Below, in pieces: positions 8,957 through 17,664 of a DNA stretch of 42,422 nucleotides. Made by a program: the position numbers and the translations under genes. Origin of the DNA: Phocaeicola sp. (GTDB taxonomy: Bacteria; Bacteroidota; Bacteroidia; Bacteroidales; Bacteroidaceae); the NCBI GenBank assembly GCA_020026175.1, contig JAHHQV010000020.1:1-42422 (forward strand), read 5' to 3'. The notes under the pieces are model-generated. The model had not been told where the DNA came from, did not search any database, and saw nothing but the letters and a program-made list of their open reading frames with translations. Every line of letters starts with the position of its first letter. Position 1 is the first letter of the stretch.

Positions 8957-11900
8957 AATCTATCTCTTTTATAAAGTTCGTACTGTGCATTATAAGCATC
9001 ACGATGTTGTTGGCGTGCAATCTTTTTCAAATCAGACCGTACACCTCTCATTTCACGTGACAACTCACTGTAATCATTAACTATAACAGGAGAAGTTTTA
9101 TTATTACCAAGTGGACTTAGATTAAGATTCAAATTCTCAAAAGAGTCTATATCCGGAAATACTTCCGCTCCCTTCGGCAAGTCTACCACTGTTGGCGTAT
9201 CAGGTGTTATCCATCCTTTACCGCCATAGACGATTATCTCCTGTTTACCTCCATCACCAACTATAGCAAGACCGCCAATATGACCGCCATTCTTTGTTCC
9301 TTCTTTATAGGCCGGTATTGGTGTGGCTACAATTGTAGCTGCTTGTACAGCCCCCATAGCTCCAATCACTGATGCCAATATTGGATTGGGCGGTCTCATT
9401 GCCATTGCTTCCATTATACCACGTGCTGTAGCTATACCTGTTAGAGCCAATTGGACAGCTTTATCCCATTTTGCCTGTTTCTGCTGAATATCAATCTTTC
9501 TCTTTTCCAGTTCCTCATTTTTCTTGGCAGTTTTTTCTTCTGCCATACGTTTGCGTGCTTCAGCTTCTTCTTTACTTATTACGCCATTTTCTTCAAGTAG
9601 TTCTATTCGCTCAATATCAGCCTGATAAGCTTCATCATTAGCTTCCTGTTGCTTTTCCAAGTCGTCCAACTTGGACTTATTGACTGCCGATATAACCCCA
9701 CTTATCTTACCAATGGCTTCGGATGATATATCCAACCATTTTTGAATATTTTTTTTACGCTTCTCATAAGACTGTTCTTCAGCCTTTTCAGTCCGCTTTA
9801 TCGCAGCTATTTCAGCCTCAGCCTCAGCCTCAGCAAGTGAAACTTTTGCTTCAGTAAGTTTCTTCATTATTGTTTCCCTATCCTCTGCTGTAAGTTCCTC
9901 TACTGCCACTTGCTTCTCAAGTGTTTCAACGGTATAACGTGCTGTTTCTACTGAATATTTGTCTGTTATTTCACCTTTACGCTTTTCATACTCGATTTCA
10001 GTTATTTCCTTTTTTGCATATAGTTTTTCAAGTTCATGTAGTTCCGCATTGTAAACAGATGTTCGTACTACTTGTTCTGCTGCAGCATTCTCTGCTATCC
10101 GTTCAACATCAAGTGAAGCATATTCTCCTAAAAGTTCATTTCTTGCTTTAGCATACTTAGTCTCAATAAGCACACGATCAGCACCTTTCTCTTCCGCAAT
10201 CTTAAGTTCCTCTATTTTTTCAATATTCATCAATTGGAGTCTGATTGCAAGTTCCTCATCACTGCCTTTTTTTACAATTGCAAGTTCGTTCTTTACGTTT
10301 TCCTTATTTCTGTTTAAAACATAAGAATCATAGACTTCTGCAAGTTTCTTTTCCATTTCTCTCTCAAGAGACGTACGGAGGTTTATTTCTGCCTCATTAT
10401 TCCCTTTAATAGCACTAATTTTCTTCTCGAAATTAATACGAATAGATGCAACTTCCTTCTCATATCCTTCACGCATAAGATTAACTTTCGATTGCTGAAG
10501 TTCGTACTCTGCCTTAATTATAGCATCCTTCTGTTTTTCTGTCAGTTCCTTTATTCCACCACCATTCTTACCAATAAGGTCAAACGAACCAAGTTCATCA
10601 ATGATACTCTCTGTAATAGATGCTATCCCCTTCTTTCCTGCAGCCTCATCTATAGAGTCCTTTATTTCACTTTTAATCACATTATTAGTACGTTTCCAAG
10701 ATGTAAGAATTGTCAACAAACTACGATTATTATATTCATCCTCAAGTGATATTCGCTTGTCAATCGCTTTTTGGTATTCCTTATTTTCTATATCAAGACG
10801 ACTCTTAAGGGATTCCAAATATTCAGATTTTGCTTTCTCCTGCGCTTCTTCTGCACTCATACCAAGAGCGATATTCTCGTTATAGAGTTTTTTCATATTG
10901 TTAATATGCTTTTCTACTTCATCCGAGTTAGCCAATTCCTTTCTTGCTATCGTTACCCATTCATTGTCCGCTTCAGCCTGCAGGTCCTCCCAACTCTTAA
11001 GCATATAGGAATATCCTCTAGTCGCTATGGCAAACTGCTCTATGATTTCCTTCATCATCCCCTTACCCTTATAAAATGCAAGGACAAGACTTTCCCATGC
11101 CGATGACGCTCCAGCTAAGGCTCCCTGTACATTATTCCCCATGACATCAGCCATCGAATTAAGTTCATCTTTAACTCCTGTCACTTTTTCGCGTAACTCA
11201 GAGACACCATCAGCTGCAGTCAGAAAAGCATTAAAAGCTGCTACACTTCTCTTATCTGTAAGTTCAAGTGTAGAATTCAAGTCAATTCCTTTTTCGCGCA
11301 ACTCCTTAAGTCCTGCAACAAGATCGCCTATATTCGTCACCGGTCTACCAAGAGCCTTAGCCAATTTTCCTGAAGAGTCCGCAAGATTAAGAAAAATATT
11401 ACGTGTTGCAGTAGCTGCCATAGAGGCATCAAATCCAGCATCTGCAAGTTTGCCTACTAATGCAAGAGTATCCTCAATTGTAAAATTAAATGCCTTAGCG
11501 ACAGGGCCAACAATAGGCAATGCTGTAGCTAGATATTGGAAAGACAATGCACTTCGTGCTGTTGATACTGCCATTGCTGACACATACCGTTCTGATTCTT
11601 TTGTAGTTGCACCGAACATACGTAAAGCAGCGCCTGTAAGAGATGCAGCCTCCCCTAGTTCCGAACCTGTAGCCTGGGCAAATTTCAACACAGCTTCAGT
11701 AGATTGAAGAATCTCATTTCTGGTAAACCCAAGTTTGGCCAGTTCAATCTGCAATTCCGTCACCTGTGATGCTGTATATTTTGTAGTTGCACCAAGGCGC
11801 TTGGCATCTGTAGTAAGTTCCTTTACACCGTCCTGGGTACTGCCAAGAACTGCAGCCAATTTACTATTGGCCGCTTCAAAGCTTATTATCTTTTGAATTC

Positions 11901-12804
11901 CGACATGAAGTTGACCGATGAATTTCTGAATTGCCATAATAATTCCCTGAGCACCTACATATCCCTTAACCATATTAGATATGCCAATATTGACAGACTT
12001 GATACCAACTGCAAGGTTGTTCTGCATCATATGACCGGCTGAACGTGCTATAACACCCATATTCTTAATTGACTCATTACCTGAACGGATTTCATGAACT
12101 GCAGCTTTAATCTCTTCACGATAACTACCTATGGTCATTTTCTGCTGTGTATAACGGTCACTGTTACGCTTAACGTAATCTGTATTTACACCTATGGTAG
12201 CATTAAGTTTACCAAGTGTATTCTTATAATCCTCATCAGTATCGCGTACCATCTTGACAGCCTGACGCAATCTCTTATTGGCTTCATTGGCTTCTTCAAT
12301 GCTATGTACCTGTTTATCAGCCAAAGCAAGTGCCTCCCTGATGGTACGGATACGTTCATCCTCAGTCATGTTGGCTGTTTTCCTGGTAGTGTTTGCTGCC
12401 CTCTGTGCCTTGTTCATTGCTTCCTCTGCCTTTGCTGCCTGCTGTAAGGCTTTGGATGCTTCCACTGTAGCCTTTGAGAGTTCCTTTACTTCTTTCGTAC
12501 TCAAATTTTCGGCATCAGCCTTTTCCTTTATTTTTTTCATCAGCTGTTCCGCAACCTCAGACTGCTTTCTTAACACTTCCGTCAGTGATTCGGATGCCGA
12601 TGAAACATTACGCATCTGGTTATTATATACATTCTGTAACTTGTCAAGATCTCCCTTGCATCTGACTTCAATTGTCAATCCTTTTGCAAGTTCCTCTGCA
12701 GCTTTGGCATAAGTACCCTTTATACTGGTTATCTTCTCATCCAGTTCTACCAACTTCTTGAATGATTCCTCATCAACGAAATCCTTTAATTTAATCTCTG
12801 CCAT
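8953..12804 (-). CDS. Tail tape measure protein (TP901-like core)
   Basis: At 1283 residues this is the longest gene. Residues 1-230 are helical and coiled-coil rich. Residues about 305-500 match the TP901 tape-measure core, with the patterns FEAANSKLAAVLGSTQDGV, LGATTKYTASQVTELQ and FAQATGSELGEAASLTGAAL. Long Glu/Lys-rich coiled coils follow to about 1080. A hydrophobic Ala/Met/Ile segment then leads to a Gly-rich end (near VGDGGKQEIIVYGGKGWITP). The ATG at 12804 overlaps the previous stop as TGATG, so I prefer it to the in-frame GTG three bases earlier. It sets tail length and is the core of the assembling tail, implying a siphovirus. Confidence 0.95.
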   Translation of the reverse strand: MAEIKLKDFVDEESFKKLVELDEKITSIKGTYAKAAEELAKGLTIEVRCKGDLDKLQNVYNNQMRNVSSASESLTEVLRKQSEVAEQLMKKIKEKADAENLSTKEVKELSKATVEASKALQQAAKAEEAMNKAQRAANTTRKTANMTEDERIRTIREALALADKQVHSIEEANEANKRLRQAVKMVRDTDEDYKNTLGKLNATIGVNTDYVKRNSDRYTQQKMTIGSYREEIKAAVHEIRSGNESIKNMGVIARSAGHMMQNNLAVGIKSVNIGISNMVKGYVGAQGIIMAIQKFIGQLHVGIQKIISFEAANSKLAAVLGSTQDGVKELTTDAKRLGATTKYTASQVTELQIELAKLGFTRNEILQSTEAVLKFAQATGSELGEAASLTGAALRMFGATTKESERYVSAMAVSTARSALSFQYLATALPIVGPVAKAFNFTIEDTLALVGKLADAGFDASMAATATRNIFLNLADSSGKLAKALGRPVTNIGDLVAGLKELREKGIDLNSTLELTDKRSVAAFNAFLTAADGVSELREKVTGVKDELNSMADVMGNNVQGALAGASSAWESLVLAFYKGKGMMKEIIEQFAIATRGYSYMLKSWEDLQAEADNEWVTIARKELANSDEVEKHINNMKKLYNENIALGMSAEEAQEKAKSEYLESLKSRLDIENKEYQKAIDKRISLEDEYNNRSLLTILTSWKRTNNVIKSEIKDSIDEAAGKKGIASITESIIDELGSFDLIGKNGGGIKELTEKQKDAIIKAEYELQQSKVNLMREGYEKEVASIRINFEKKISAIKGNNEAEINLRTSLEREMEKKLAEVYDSYVLNRNKENVKNELAIVKKGSDEELAIRLQLMNIEKIEELKIAEEKGADRVLIETKYAKARNELLGEYASLDVERIAENAAAEQVVRTSVYNAELHELEKLYAKKEITEIEYEKRKGEITDKYSVETARYTVETLEKQVAVEELTAEDRETIMKKLTEAKVSLAEAEAEAEIAAIKRTEKAEEQSYEKRKKNIQKWLDISSEAIGKISGVISAVNKSKLDDLEKQQEANDEAYQADIERIELLEENGVISKEEAEARKRMAEEKTAKKNEELEKRKIDIQQKQAKWDKAVQLALTGIATARGIMEAMAMRPPNPILASVIGAMGAVQAATIVATPIPAYKEGTKNGGHIGGLAIVGDGGKQEIIVYGGKGWITPDTPTVVDLPKGAEVFPDIDSFENLNLNLSPLGNNKTSPVIVNDYSELSREMRGVRSDLKKIARQQHRDAYNAQYELYKRDRL

Positions 12805-12992
12805 CACAAATAATGTTTATATTCAACAATAATACCATCTATCTCTGTGCCTTCTTTATCAAAGGCATACGTGCCGTCCTTCTTCCGGTATATCACATAA
12901 ACACACCTTTCCATGACGGCTACTTTCTTGGCAAGCATGGCTACATGCTCATAATCGGACATTCTTTTCTTGTTCTCGCAACTACATCCCAT
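12804..12992 (-). CDS. Small hypothetical protein before tape measure
   Basis: The 62-residue product has a Cys-containing start (MGCSCENKKRM) and a C-terminal beta hairpin-like part. It overlaps its upstream neighbour by one base (TAATG-type) and the tape measure as TGATG. The family is unknown. Its place between a connector-like protein and the tape measure is where tail assembly chaperones are often coded, but no resemblance is seen. Confidence 0.65.
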   Translation of the reverse strand: MGCSCENKKRMSDYEHVAMLAKKVAVMERCVYVIYRKKDGTYAFDKEGTEIDGIIVEYKHYL

Positions 12993-13510
12993 CAGAATCC
13001 ATACTTCTTAAAGAAATTACCAACAAACGGCTTAAGCATTTCCAATACTATATATTCCCTGGCATCCATACCAAGGTTAAGGATATTGTCGCCATATTTC
13101 TTGACTATATCCGGTCCATCGGAAAATCCGACAGTATTGATTGAGAGATTACAGCCATTGACCGTTGCACGAATACTTTCATGGAAAGTACCTGTAATAT
13201 AAAGATTAGGAACATCTATCGGTCGTGGCGGCAGGTTAAGACGCGGGCTGGTTATTGGTGGAGTTATCTTTTCCTTCCACTCTATATAACCGTCCGAATC
13301 ATGATACCATCGTCCTCTAATATCAAAAAACGGGTCATCAGAATAAGATGGTCTGAGACTGCTTGTGTCTCCATCCAATCCGGAATACAACTGCTCGCCT
13401 ACCAAATCCTGAATGACGGACTTGTTTGCCATCAAACATTCAGATACAACCTGTTCAAATCCTGTAACTATACTGTGAACAGTACTTTCCAGTTTATCAA
13501 AATCAGCCAT
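12992..13510 (-). CDS. Tail-region protein, possible gp10-like completion protein
   Basis: The 172-residue product has an N-terminal helical part and a C-terminal part with the pattern YITGTFHESIRATVNG ... SINTVGFSDGPDIVKKYG. This loosely recalls HK97 gp10-like head-tail joining proteins, where a helix ending in Thr-Gly-x-(L/F)-x-x-Ser-I is followed by a beta sheet. The match is weak. It is preceded by a terminator-like hairpin, so it may be expressed at a lower level than the tail-tube gene, and it is followed directly by the 62-aa gene. Confidence 0.75.
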   Translation of the reverse strand: MADFDKLESTVHSIVTGFEQVVSECLMANKSVIQDLVGEQLYSGLDGDTSSLRPSYSDDPFFDIRGRWYHDSDGYIEWKEKITPPITSPRLNLPPRPIDVPNLYITGTFHESIRATVNGCNLSINTVGFSDGPDIVKKYGDNILNLGMDAREYIVLEMLKPFVGNFFKKYGF

Positions 13511-13512
13511 AC

Positions 13513-13545
13513 AATAAAAATTAAGCCGGACTTCCGCCCGGCTCA
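13513..13545 (-). terminator. Intrinsic terminator inside the tail operon
   Basis: On the minus strand the stem GCCGG-CCGGC (with AGCCGG ends at 13524-13529 and 13538-13543) encloses an 8-base loop and is followed by TTAATTTTTATTGT. It lies between the 64-aa gene and the 172-aa gene, so it would reduce read-through from the tail-tube gene into the tape-measure section. Confidence 0.65.
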
Positions 13546-13557
13546 GTTACTAACTAT

Positions 13558-13752
13558 CTACTTACTTGTCTCGGCAATGGCGGTATCCTGTTTAGGCTTA
13601 CCGACAATGCCGTCATAAACATCGGACAGTTTCTTCTTCCTGTCACTTTCCTTTACTGACTGCCAAAGGACACCGACATGATTCTCGATAAACATTTCCT
13701 TCGTGACCTTCTTGACTTCAGACACGACAAACGTTACTCCATCCACTCTCAT
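13558..13752 (-). CDS. Small protein after tail-tube gene
   Basis: The product (about 64 residues) starts MRVDGVTFVVSEVKKVTKEM and is charged. I chose the ATG at 13752 because it overlaps the stop of the tail-tube gene as ATGA; an upstream in-frame ATG at 13785 would add MDRNCENCKGI inside the preceding gene. The family is a Bacteroidales phage hypothetical, unknown in function. In siphophages this position often carries a tail assembly chaperone. No slippery frameshift signal was seen. Confidence 0.7.
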   Translation of the reverse strand: MRVDGVTFVVSEVKKVTKEMFIENHVGVLWQSVKESDRKKKLSDVYDGIVGKPKQDTAIAETSK

Positions 13753-14603
13753 AATACCTTTACAATTTTCACAATTTCTATCCATTTGATATCTTTAGTG
13801 TAAAGAACAGAAGGCTGTTTGATTGATATTGCACCTTCTCCTGGGGTGACAGTAAGCAATCCTTTTTCATTGTCATAGCTTACTGATGTAACTCCTGTAA
13901 ACACATGTTCTGCATTTGTAGACAGTGCATCTGCAAATTCTGCAGTACGATCATATCCTCCTACAAGTTCCAGAATCTTGTATTTATTCGATGTCGCCTC
14001 CACAAACATAACTTTGGTCAAACCTCTCACCACATTGCCAGGATTGAAATCCAACTTCAAATAATCGAAGTTCAACTGGCTATCCTCTGCGTCAAGATGT
14101 GCGAAGTTAACTGTCATGCTTGATTTGGCACCGCTTGTACTAAAAGGAGTGGAACCTGGATAGACTGCAGACATAGGAATACCGGCAAGTTCACCAGTAC
14201 CATCATTATAGCCGATAAGCATCTTATTGCTATCCCAATAATAGACGTCCCACTGCTTGTTTGCACAGCGAAGAAGTTCTGCATTAAGCATTTCGTCAAA
14301 ACGTGCCAGAGTGAATGTATCTGTCTGTGCATTGAGACCGTTATACTGGTTAGGGCCGTAACCGACTGCACTTATCTGTGCTTCACCACCGCTTTTTGCG
14401 TACTCAACGAAAGTAAGGACAGGATAAATCCTATCAGGCCTGTCCGCATGACACAACTCCGCCAATTTCCCTGGAGTCAGTTCGGCAGGCAATTTCTTGC
14501 CATGCTCTACAATTATAGCCCCCTTGATTTTACCCCAATCGACACTGCAGGCAGAACCGCCAGTGTTCATTTCTGCGGAATCGCAAGTTCTTGTCTTTCT
14601 CAT
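13749..14603 (-). CDS. Putative major tail (tube) protein
   Basis: The 284-residue product follows the connector genes and precedes the small chaperone-position genes and tape measure, the standard place for the tail-tube protein. It is beta-rich, with repeated short strands such as SSMTVNFAHLDAEDSQLNFDY, and ends in an Ig-like region (VFTGVTSVSYDNEKGLLTV) resembling the bacterial Ig-like decorations found on some tube proteins. No membrane or enzymatic motif is present. The identification rests on synteny and composition rather than on a recognised signature. Confidence 0.7.
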   Translation of the reverse strand: MRKTRTCDSAEMNTGGSACSVDWGKIKGAIIVEHGKKLPAELTPGKLAELCHADRPDRIYPVLTFVEYAKSGGEAQISAVGYGPNQYNGLNAQTDTFTLARFDEMLNAELLRCANKQWDVYYWDSNKMLIGYNDGTGELAGIPMSAVYPGSTPFSTSGAKSSMTVNFAHLDAEDSQLNFDYLKLDFNPGNVVRGLTKVMFVEATSNKYKILELVGGYDRTAEFADALSTNAEHVFTGVTSVSYDNEKGLLTVTPGEGAISIKQPSVLYTKDIKWIEIVKIVKVL

Positions 14604-14604
14604 A

Positions 14605-15171
14605 TTATCTACAAGTTTGATTTTTAATAATTAGTTGCATTGAGCGAATATTAATGGCATCAATAGGCTCGCTCACTTCCTCTCCGGATTCAGTATATGC
14701 TCCGTATCTGCCATATGAAAAATTCTCGGAATAATCATGTAGAATGATGTCGTCATATTCTATATCAAACCTATCATCATCCAATAACACTGTTATAAGT
14801 CTGTTATAAATAGGTCTAAGTATGTTAATGAAAGAAGCCTGCAGACGTCTTTCGTTATTCCATGTCTTTGTCGATGAACATGCGATAAGAATATTTATTG
14901 AAACTTTGGAATGATAATCCGGATTGTCCCTCTTCTCCGTTACAGGACAAAACAAGGCAACTAGAGGAAATTTTCTTTCTGATGTAACAGATACCTTACT
15001 GTATTCATCCAACTTTTCTTTGATATACCTGGCAGAACCGAAGATGTAGTTCAGAGGTGGATTGTCAACATTCAAGAACTTGTCGTTCTCAATATCAGCA
15101 GCTACAGTAATACTGAGTTCCTTTTCCATCTCCTTCACTACATCTCCTATAATCTCCACTATCCCTTTCAT
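14605..15171 (-). CDS. Putative tail completion / neck protein
   Basis: The 188-residue product lies just before the tail-tube gene and overlaps the preceding gene by four bases (ATGA). It has an amphipathic helical start (IVEIIGDVVKEMEKEL) and an alternating beta pattern (FPLVALFCPV ... VSINILIACSS), with acidic stretches (VLLDDDRFDIEYDD). This fits a tail terminator or neck protein in size and position. I do not recognise a specific family. Confidence 0.65.
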   Translation of the reverse strand: MKGIVEIIGDVVKEMEKELSITVAADIENDKFLNVDNPPLNYIFGSARYIKEKLDEYSKVSVTSERKFPLVALFCPVTEKRDNPDYHSKVSINILIACSSTKTWNNERRLQASFINILRPIYNRLITVLLDDDRFDIEYDDIILHDYSENFSYGRYGAYTESGEEVSEPIDAINIRSMQLIIKNQTCR

Positions 15172-15677
15172 AAATTGAACTGGTTTACTTTGTTCAACAA
15201 ATTAGTCTGTGTCTCCAATGGTATAGGACAATTACCTTCACGTGCCCACAGAATGAATTTTACATTCGCATCAACCATCCTGTTCCATGCAATTACTTGT
15301 GCACGAATCGGAGATATATACTCATTGGCACATTTAAGCCTTACATTTCCAGTGATTGTAGCCTGCGATGAGGCGTCGCGAAGAATATTGAACAGTACAT
15401 AATCTGCGAATGGTTCTTTCAGCTTATCACAAACTATCTCATACTTAGACGGCTCAGTTTCTTCGTTTGCTTTATCAATAGACATATCAAGATAATCCAT
15501 TGCATAACCAGCTTCCCTTTCACCAAGCATGCCTTCAAGAAAAACAGGTTGCAGTTCCTTAATGTATGCTTCAATATGACCGACAACCGCTAAAGTATCG
15601 GCACCGGCCGTCTTTGATGTTGAAGCATTCTGAATGTGACGGGGACCCGATACAAAATATGACACATCAATCAACAT
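15168..15677 (-). CDS. Putative head-tail connector (DUF6712-like?)
   Basis: The 169-residue product is mainly helical and lies between the capsid genes and the tail genes. The segment MLGEREAGYAMDYLDMSIDK and the C-terminal helix with WNRMVDANVKFILWAREG resemble head-completion proteins of Bacteroidales phages, possibly the family called DUF6712, though I cannot confirm this. The likely role is joining the portal or neck to the tail. It overlaps the next gene as ATGA. Confidence 0.65.
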   Translation of the reverse strand: MLIDVSYFVSGPRHIQNASTSKTAGADTLAVVGHIEAYIKELQPVFLEGMLGEREAGYAMDYLDMSIDKANEETEPSKYEIVCDKLKEPFADYVLFNILRDASSQATITGNVRLKCANEYISPIRAQVIAWNRMVDANVKFILWAREGNCPIPLETQTNLLNKVNQFNL

Positions 15678-15686
15678 GGCAATTCC

Positions 15687-16079
15687 TTATTTTTTTTTCG
15701 TTTTCGTAGCAGAAACCTTTTTCTCGTCCTGAACAACGGCTGCCTTTCCATCTTCGGCAGAAACTTCCTTTGTGTCGGTTTGCTCAACTTCTTTAGAGTC
15801 TGCATCTTCAACATCCTTTTTATCATCTACATATGTTTTAAGTTCTGCTATCTTTGCTTTCAGTTCTTCATTTTCCTTCTGTAAACTCTCATTCTTTTCA
15901 GAAAGCTCATCAAGTTCTCTCTGCTGGCTCTCAAATGCCTTTTTGACATCTTCCTCAGACACAAGACCAGCTTCCGAGACCGGGGTGATAGTAATCAACC
16001 CACGGCCAATACGGATACGCTGTTCCTTTATGACTGATTCAAGAACCTTATTATCACCTTTAAGCAATAACATAGGCAT
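15687..16079 (-). CDS. Coiled-coil protein following capsid gene
   Basis: The 130-residue product begins MPMLLLKGDNK, contains a heptad-like coiled coil at about residues 45-85 (KAFESQQRELDELSEKNESL) and ends in an acidic then Lys-rich low-complexity tail. The ATG at 16079 overlaps the capsid stop as TGATG, so I prefer it to the TTG one codon earlier. It may be a head decoration, head-closure or assembly factor; no family is recognised. Confidence 0.7.
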   Translation of the reverse strand: MPMLLLKGDNKVLESVIKEQRIRIGRGLITITPVSEAGLVSEEDVKKAFESQQRELDELSEKNESLQKENEELKAKIAELKTYVDDKKDVEDADSKEVEQTDTKEVSAEDGKAAVVQDEKKVSATKTKKK

Positions 16080-17656
16080 CAAACTTTAGTGATTGCTTCT
16101 TTCAAGGCTGCCAAATCACCATAAGCGAATGCCCATGGCATATATACAGGGAAGATGACTTCTTCCTGAGCAATCAAAACAATCTCATTCTTCAATTTGC
16201 TTTCAACGTCATCAGCCCACTCAAGAGTAAGTGAAGTATAATCGACAAGAGCAGAAGCCATGTTGAAGTCACCCAACAAATATTTTCCAGGCAGAATTAG
16301 ATTTGATTCAATGATAGGACGTCCTGCGATATACTTGATACCACCACGCATTTCAACTATACCCAAGTTTCTTCCTGTTGTATCCTTTTCAGATTCCATA
16401 GCATTGACTGTTATAGGATTAAGAATAATTGCATTAGGTGTGTACTGGGCATATGTCATAACAGCAAACGCAGTCTTGACTACATCACGTGAGTTTGGCT
16501 CCTCTATTGACTTGAAAGCACTTTCATTTACACTGAACGTCATAGAACTGACAGAATTTTCAGTCTTATATGCAACATCCTTCAAGAGAATCCTCCTGTC
16601 ATCTAGTTTGATAATAGGATGTGGAGTCGTTAAATCCGTCATTTCTGTAGCTCCGGCAAAGGTTATGTTCATACCATCAAGTATCAGGTCCTGAGGGTTT
16701 GTAAACTCAATGATAGTGTCCTTATTTGAGTTATAACCTGATACTGATTTAACAGAACCAGTCTGACCGGTTATAATTGCTTCTGTAATTATTTTTTCTA
16801 CAGGCAATACACCTGTTTGGTTTACAATACCAAGCAAATTTTCTCCATTTCCGTCACCGAACAAAATATTCCAATCCTCTGCATTGTATACAGCTTCTGG
16901 TAGCATTTTAAGGATGAAAGAACGGATAAACACGCGACTTTTCAACATTCTTTTGGAAATACGAATATGAGTACCGAGGCGTTTGGTTGATGTTTGATGT
17001 TCCTTTACCTTGATACTTGATTCAGGCAACATTCCGTTTTCTGTAACATAACGTGCGTTACGGTCGAAGTCGTATACCTGGGCATAAGAAAGACTAGGAT
17101 ATTTCGGATCACCCTGTAACGTTGTCAATATATCACGCATATGGACACGTTTGTTTGCAACCTGCGAAACTACTCTATTCTGCTGTTGAGTAATCAATTG
17201 GTCTCCGCTATAGTTGCCAGTCATTGAAACTATATCTTTGAGACTGAATCCGTCAAATGTTCCTGTCTTACGGGTTCTACCTTCTTCAAATTCCTTGAAC
17301 TTGTCAGAATCCAGCATTTCGTTCAGTTTCTCATCAAACTTGTTGATGACATCCATGCCGACACCTTGGGATTTCAGTTTCTCGATGGTATCACCAAGAC
17401 CTTTGACTGTCTGAATCAATATCTCGTTATCCTTCTTCAACTGCTTGAACTGTTCATCGTCATAGCCGTTCAGTTTATCATTAAGACTTTTGAGTCTTTC
17501 TTCCATATCTTCAGACGATATCACACCTTCCATCGCCTTGTTGATGACATCACACATCATCTTAGTGATGTTGTTCATAAAAGTAGCCTGTTCCTGTGGC
17601 AGGCCATCAGTCTTAAGACCGAAATCTGTAACTGTAAATTTTTTCTTCATTTTCAA
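16079..17656 (-). CDS. HK97-fold major capsid protein
   Basis: The 525-residue product has an N-terminal coiled-coil delta domain (about residues 20-135, with RLKSLNDKLNGYDDEQFKQL). The HK97-like shell domain follows, with features such as RVHMRDILTTLQGDP, EDWNILFGDGNGENLLGIVN (E/P-loop region), NAIILNPITVNAMESEKDTT and IAGRPIIESNLILPGKYLLG. It follows the protease and portal genes as in HK97-type head operons. The delta domain acts as an internal scaffold and is presumably removed by the upstream protease during maturation. Confidence 0.92.
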   Translation of the reverse strand: MKMKKKFTVTDFGLKTDGLPQEQATFMNNITKMMCDVINKAMEGVISSEDMEERLKSLNDKLNGYDDEQFKQLKKDNEILIQTVKGLGDTIEKLKSQGVGMDVINKFDEKLNEMLDSDKFKEFEEGRTRKTGTFDGFSLKDIVSMTGNYSGDQLITQQQNRVVSQVANKRVHMRDILTTLQGDPKYPSLSYAQVYDFDRNARYVTENGMLPESSIKVKEHQTSTKRLGTHIRISKRMLKSRVFIRSFILKMLPEAVYNAEDWNILFGDGNGENLLGIVNQTGVLPVEKIITEAIITGQTGSVKSVSGYNSNKDTIIEFTNPQDLILDGMNITFAGATEMTDLTTPHPIIKLDDRRILLKDVAYKTENSVSSMTFSVNESAFKSIEEPNSRDVVKTAFAVMTYAQYTPNAIILNPITVNAMESEKDTTGRNLGIVEMRGGIKYIAGRPIIESNLILPGKYLLGDFNMASALVDYTSLTLEWADDVESKLKNEIVLIAQEEVIFPVYMPWAFAYGDLAALKEAITKV

Positions 17657-17664
17657 TTAAAATT

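Noticed and set aside
13558..13785. CxxC start (MDRNCENCKGI) for the small protein after the tail-tube gene
   Set aside because: Those codons lie inside the tail-tube gene; the ATGA-coupled ATG at 13752 is a better start.
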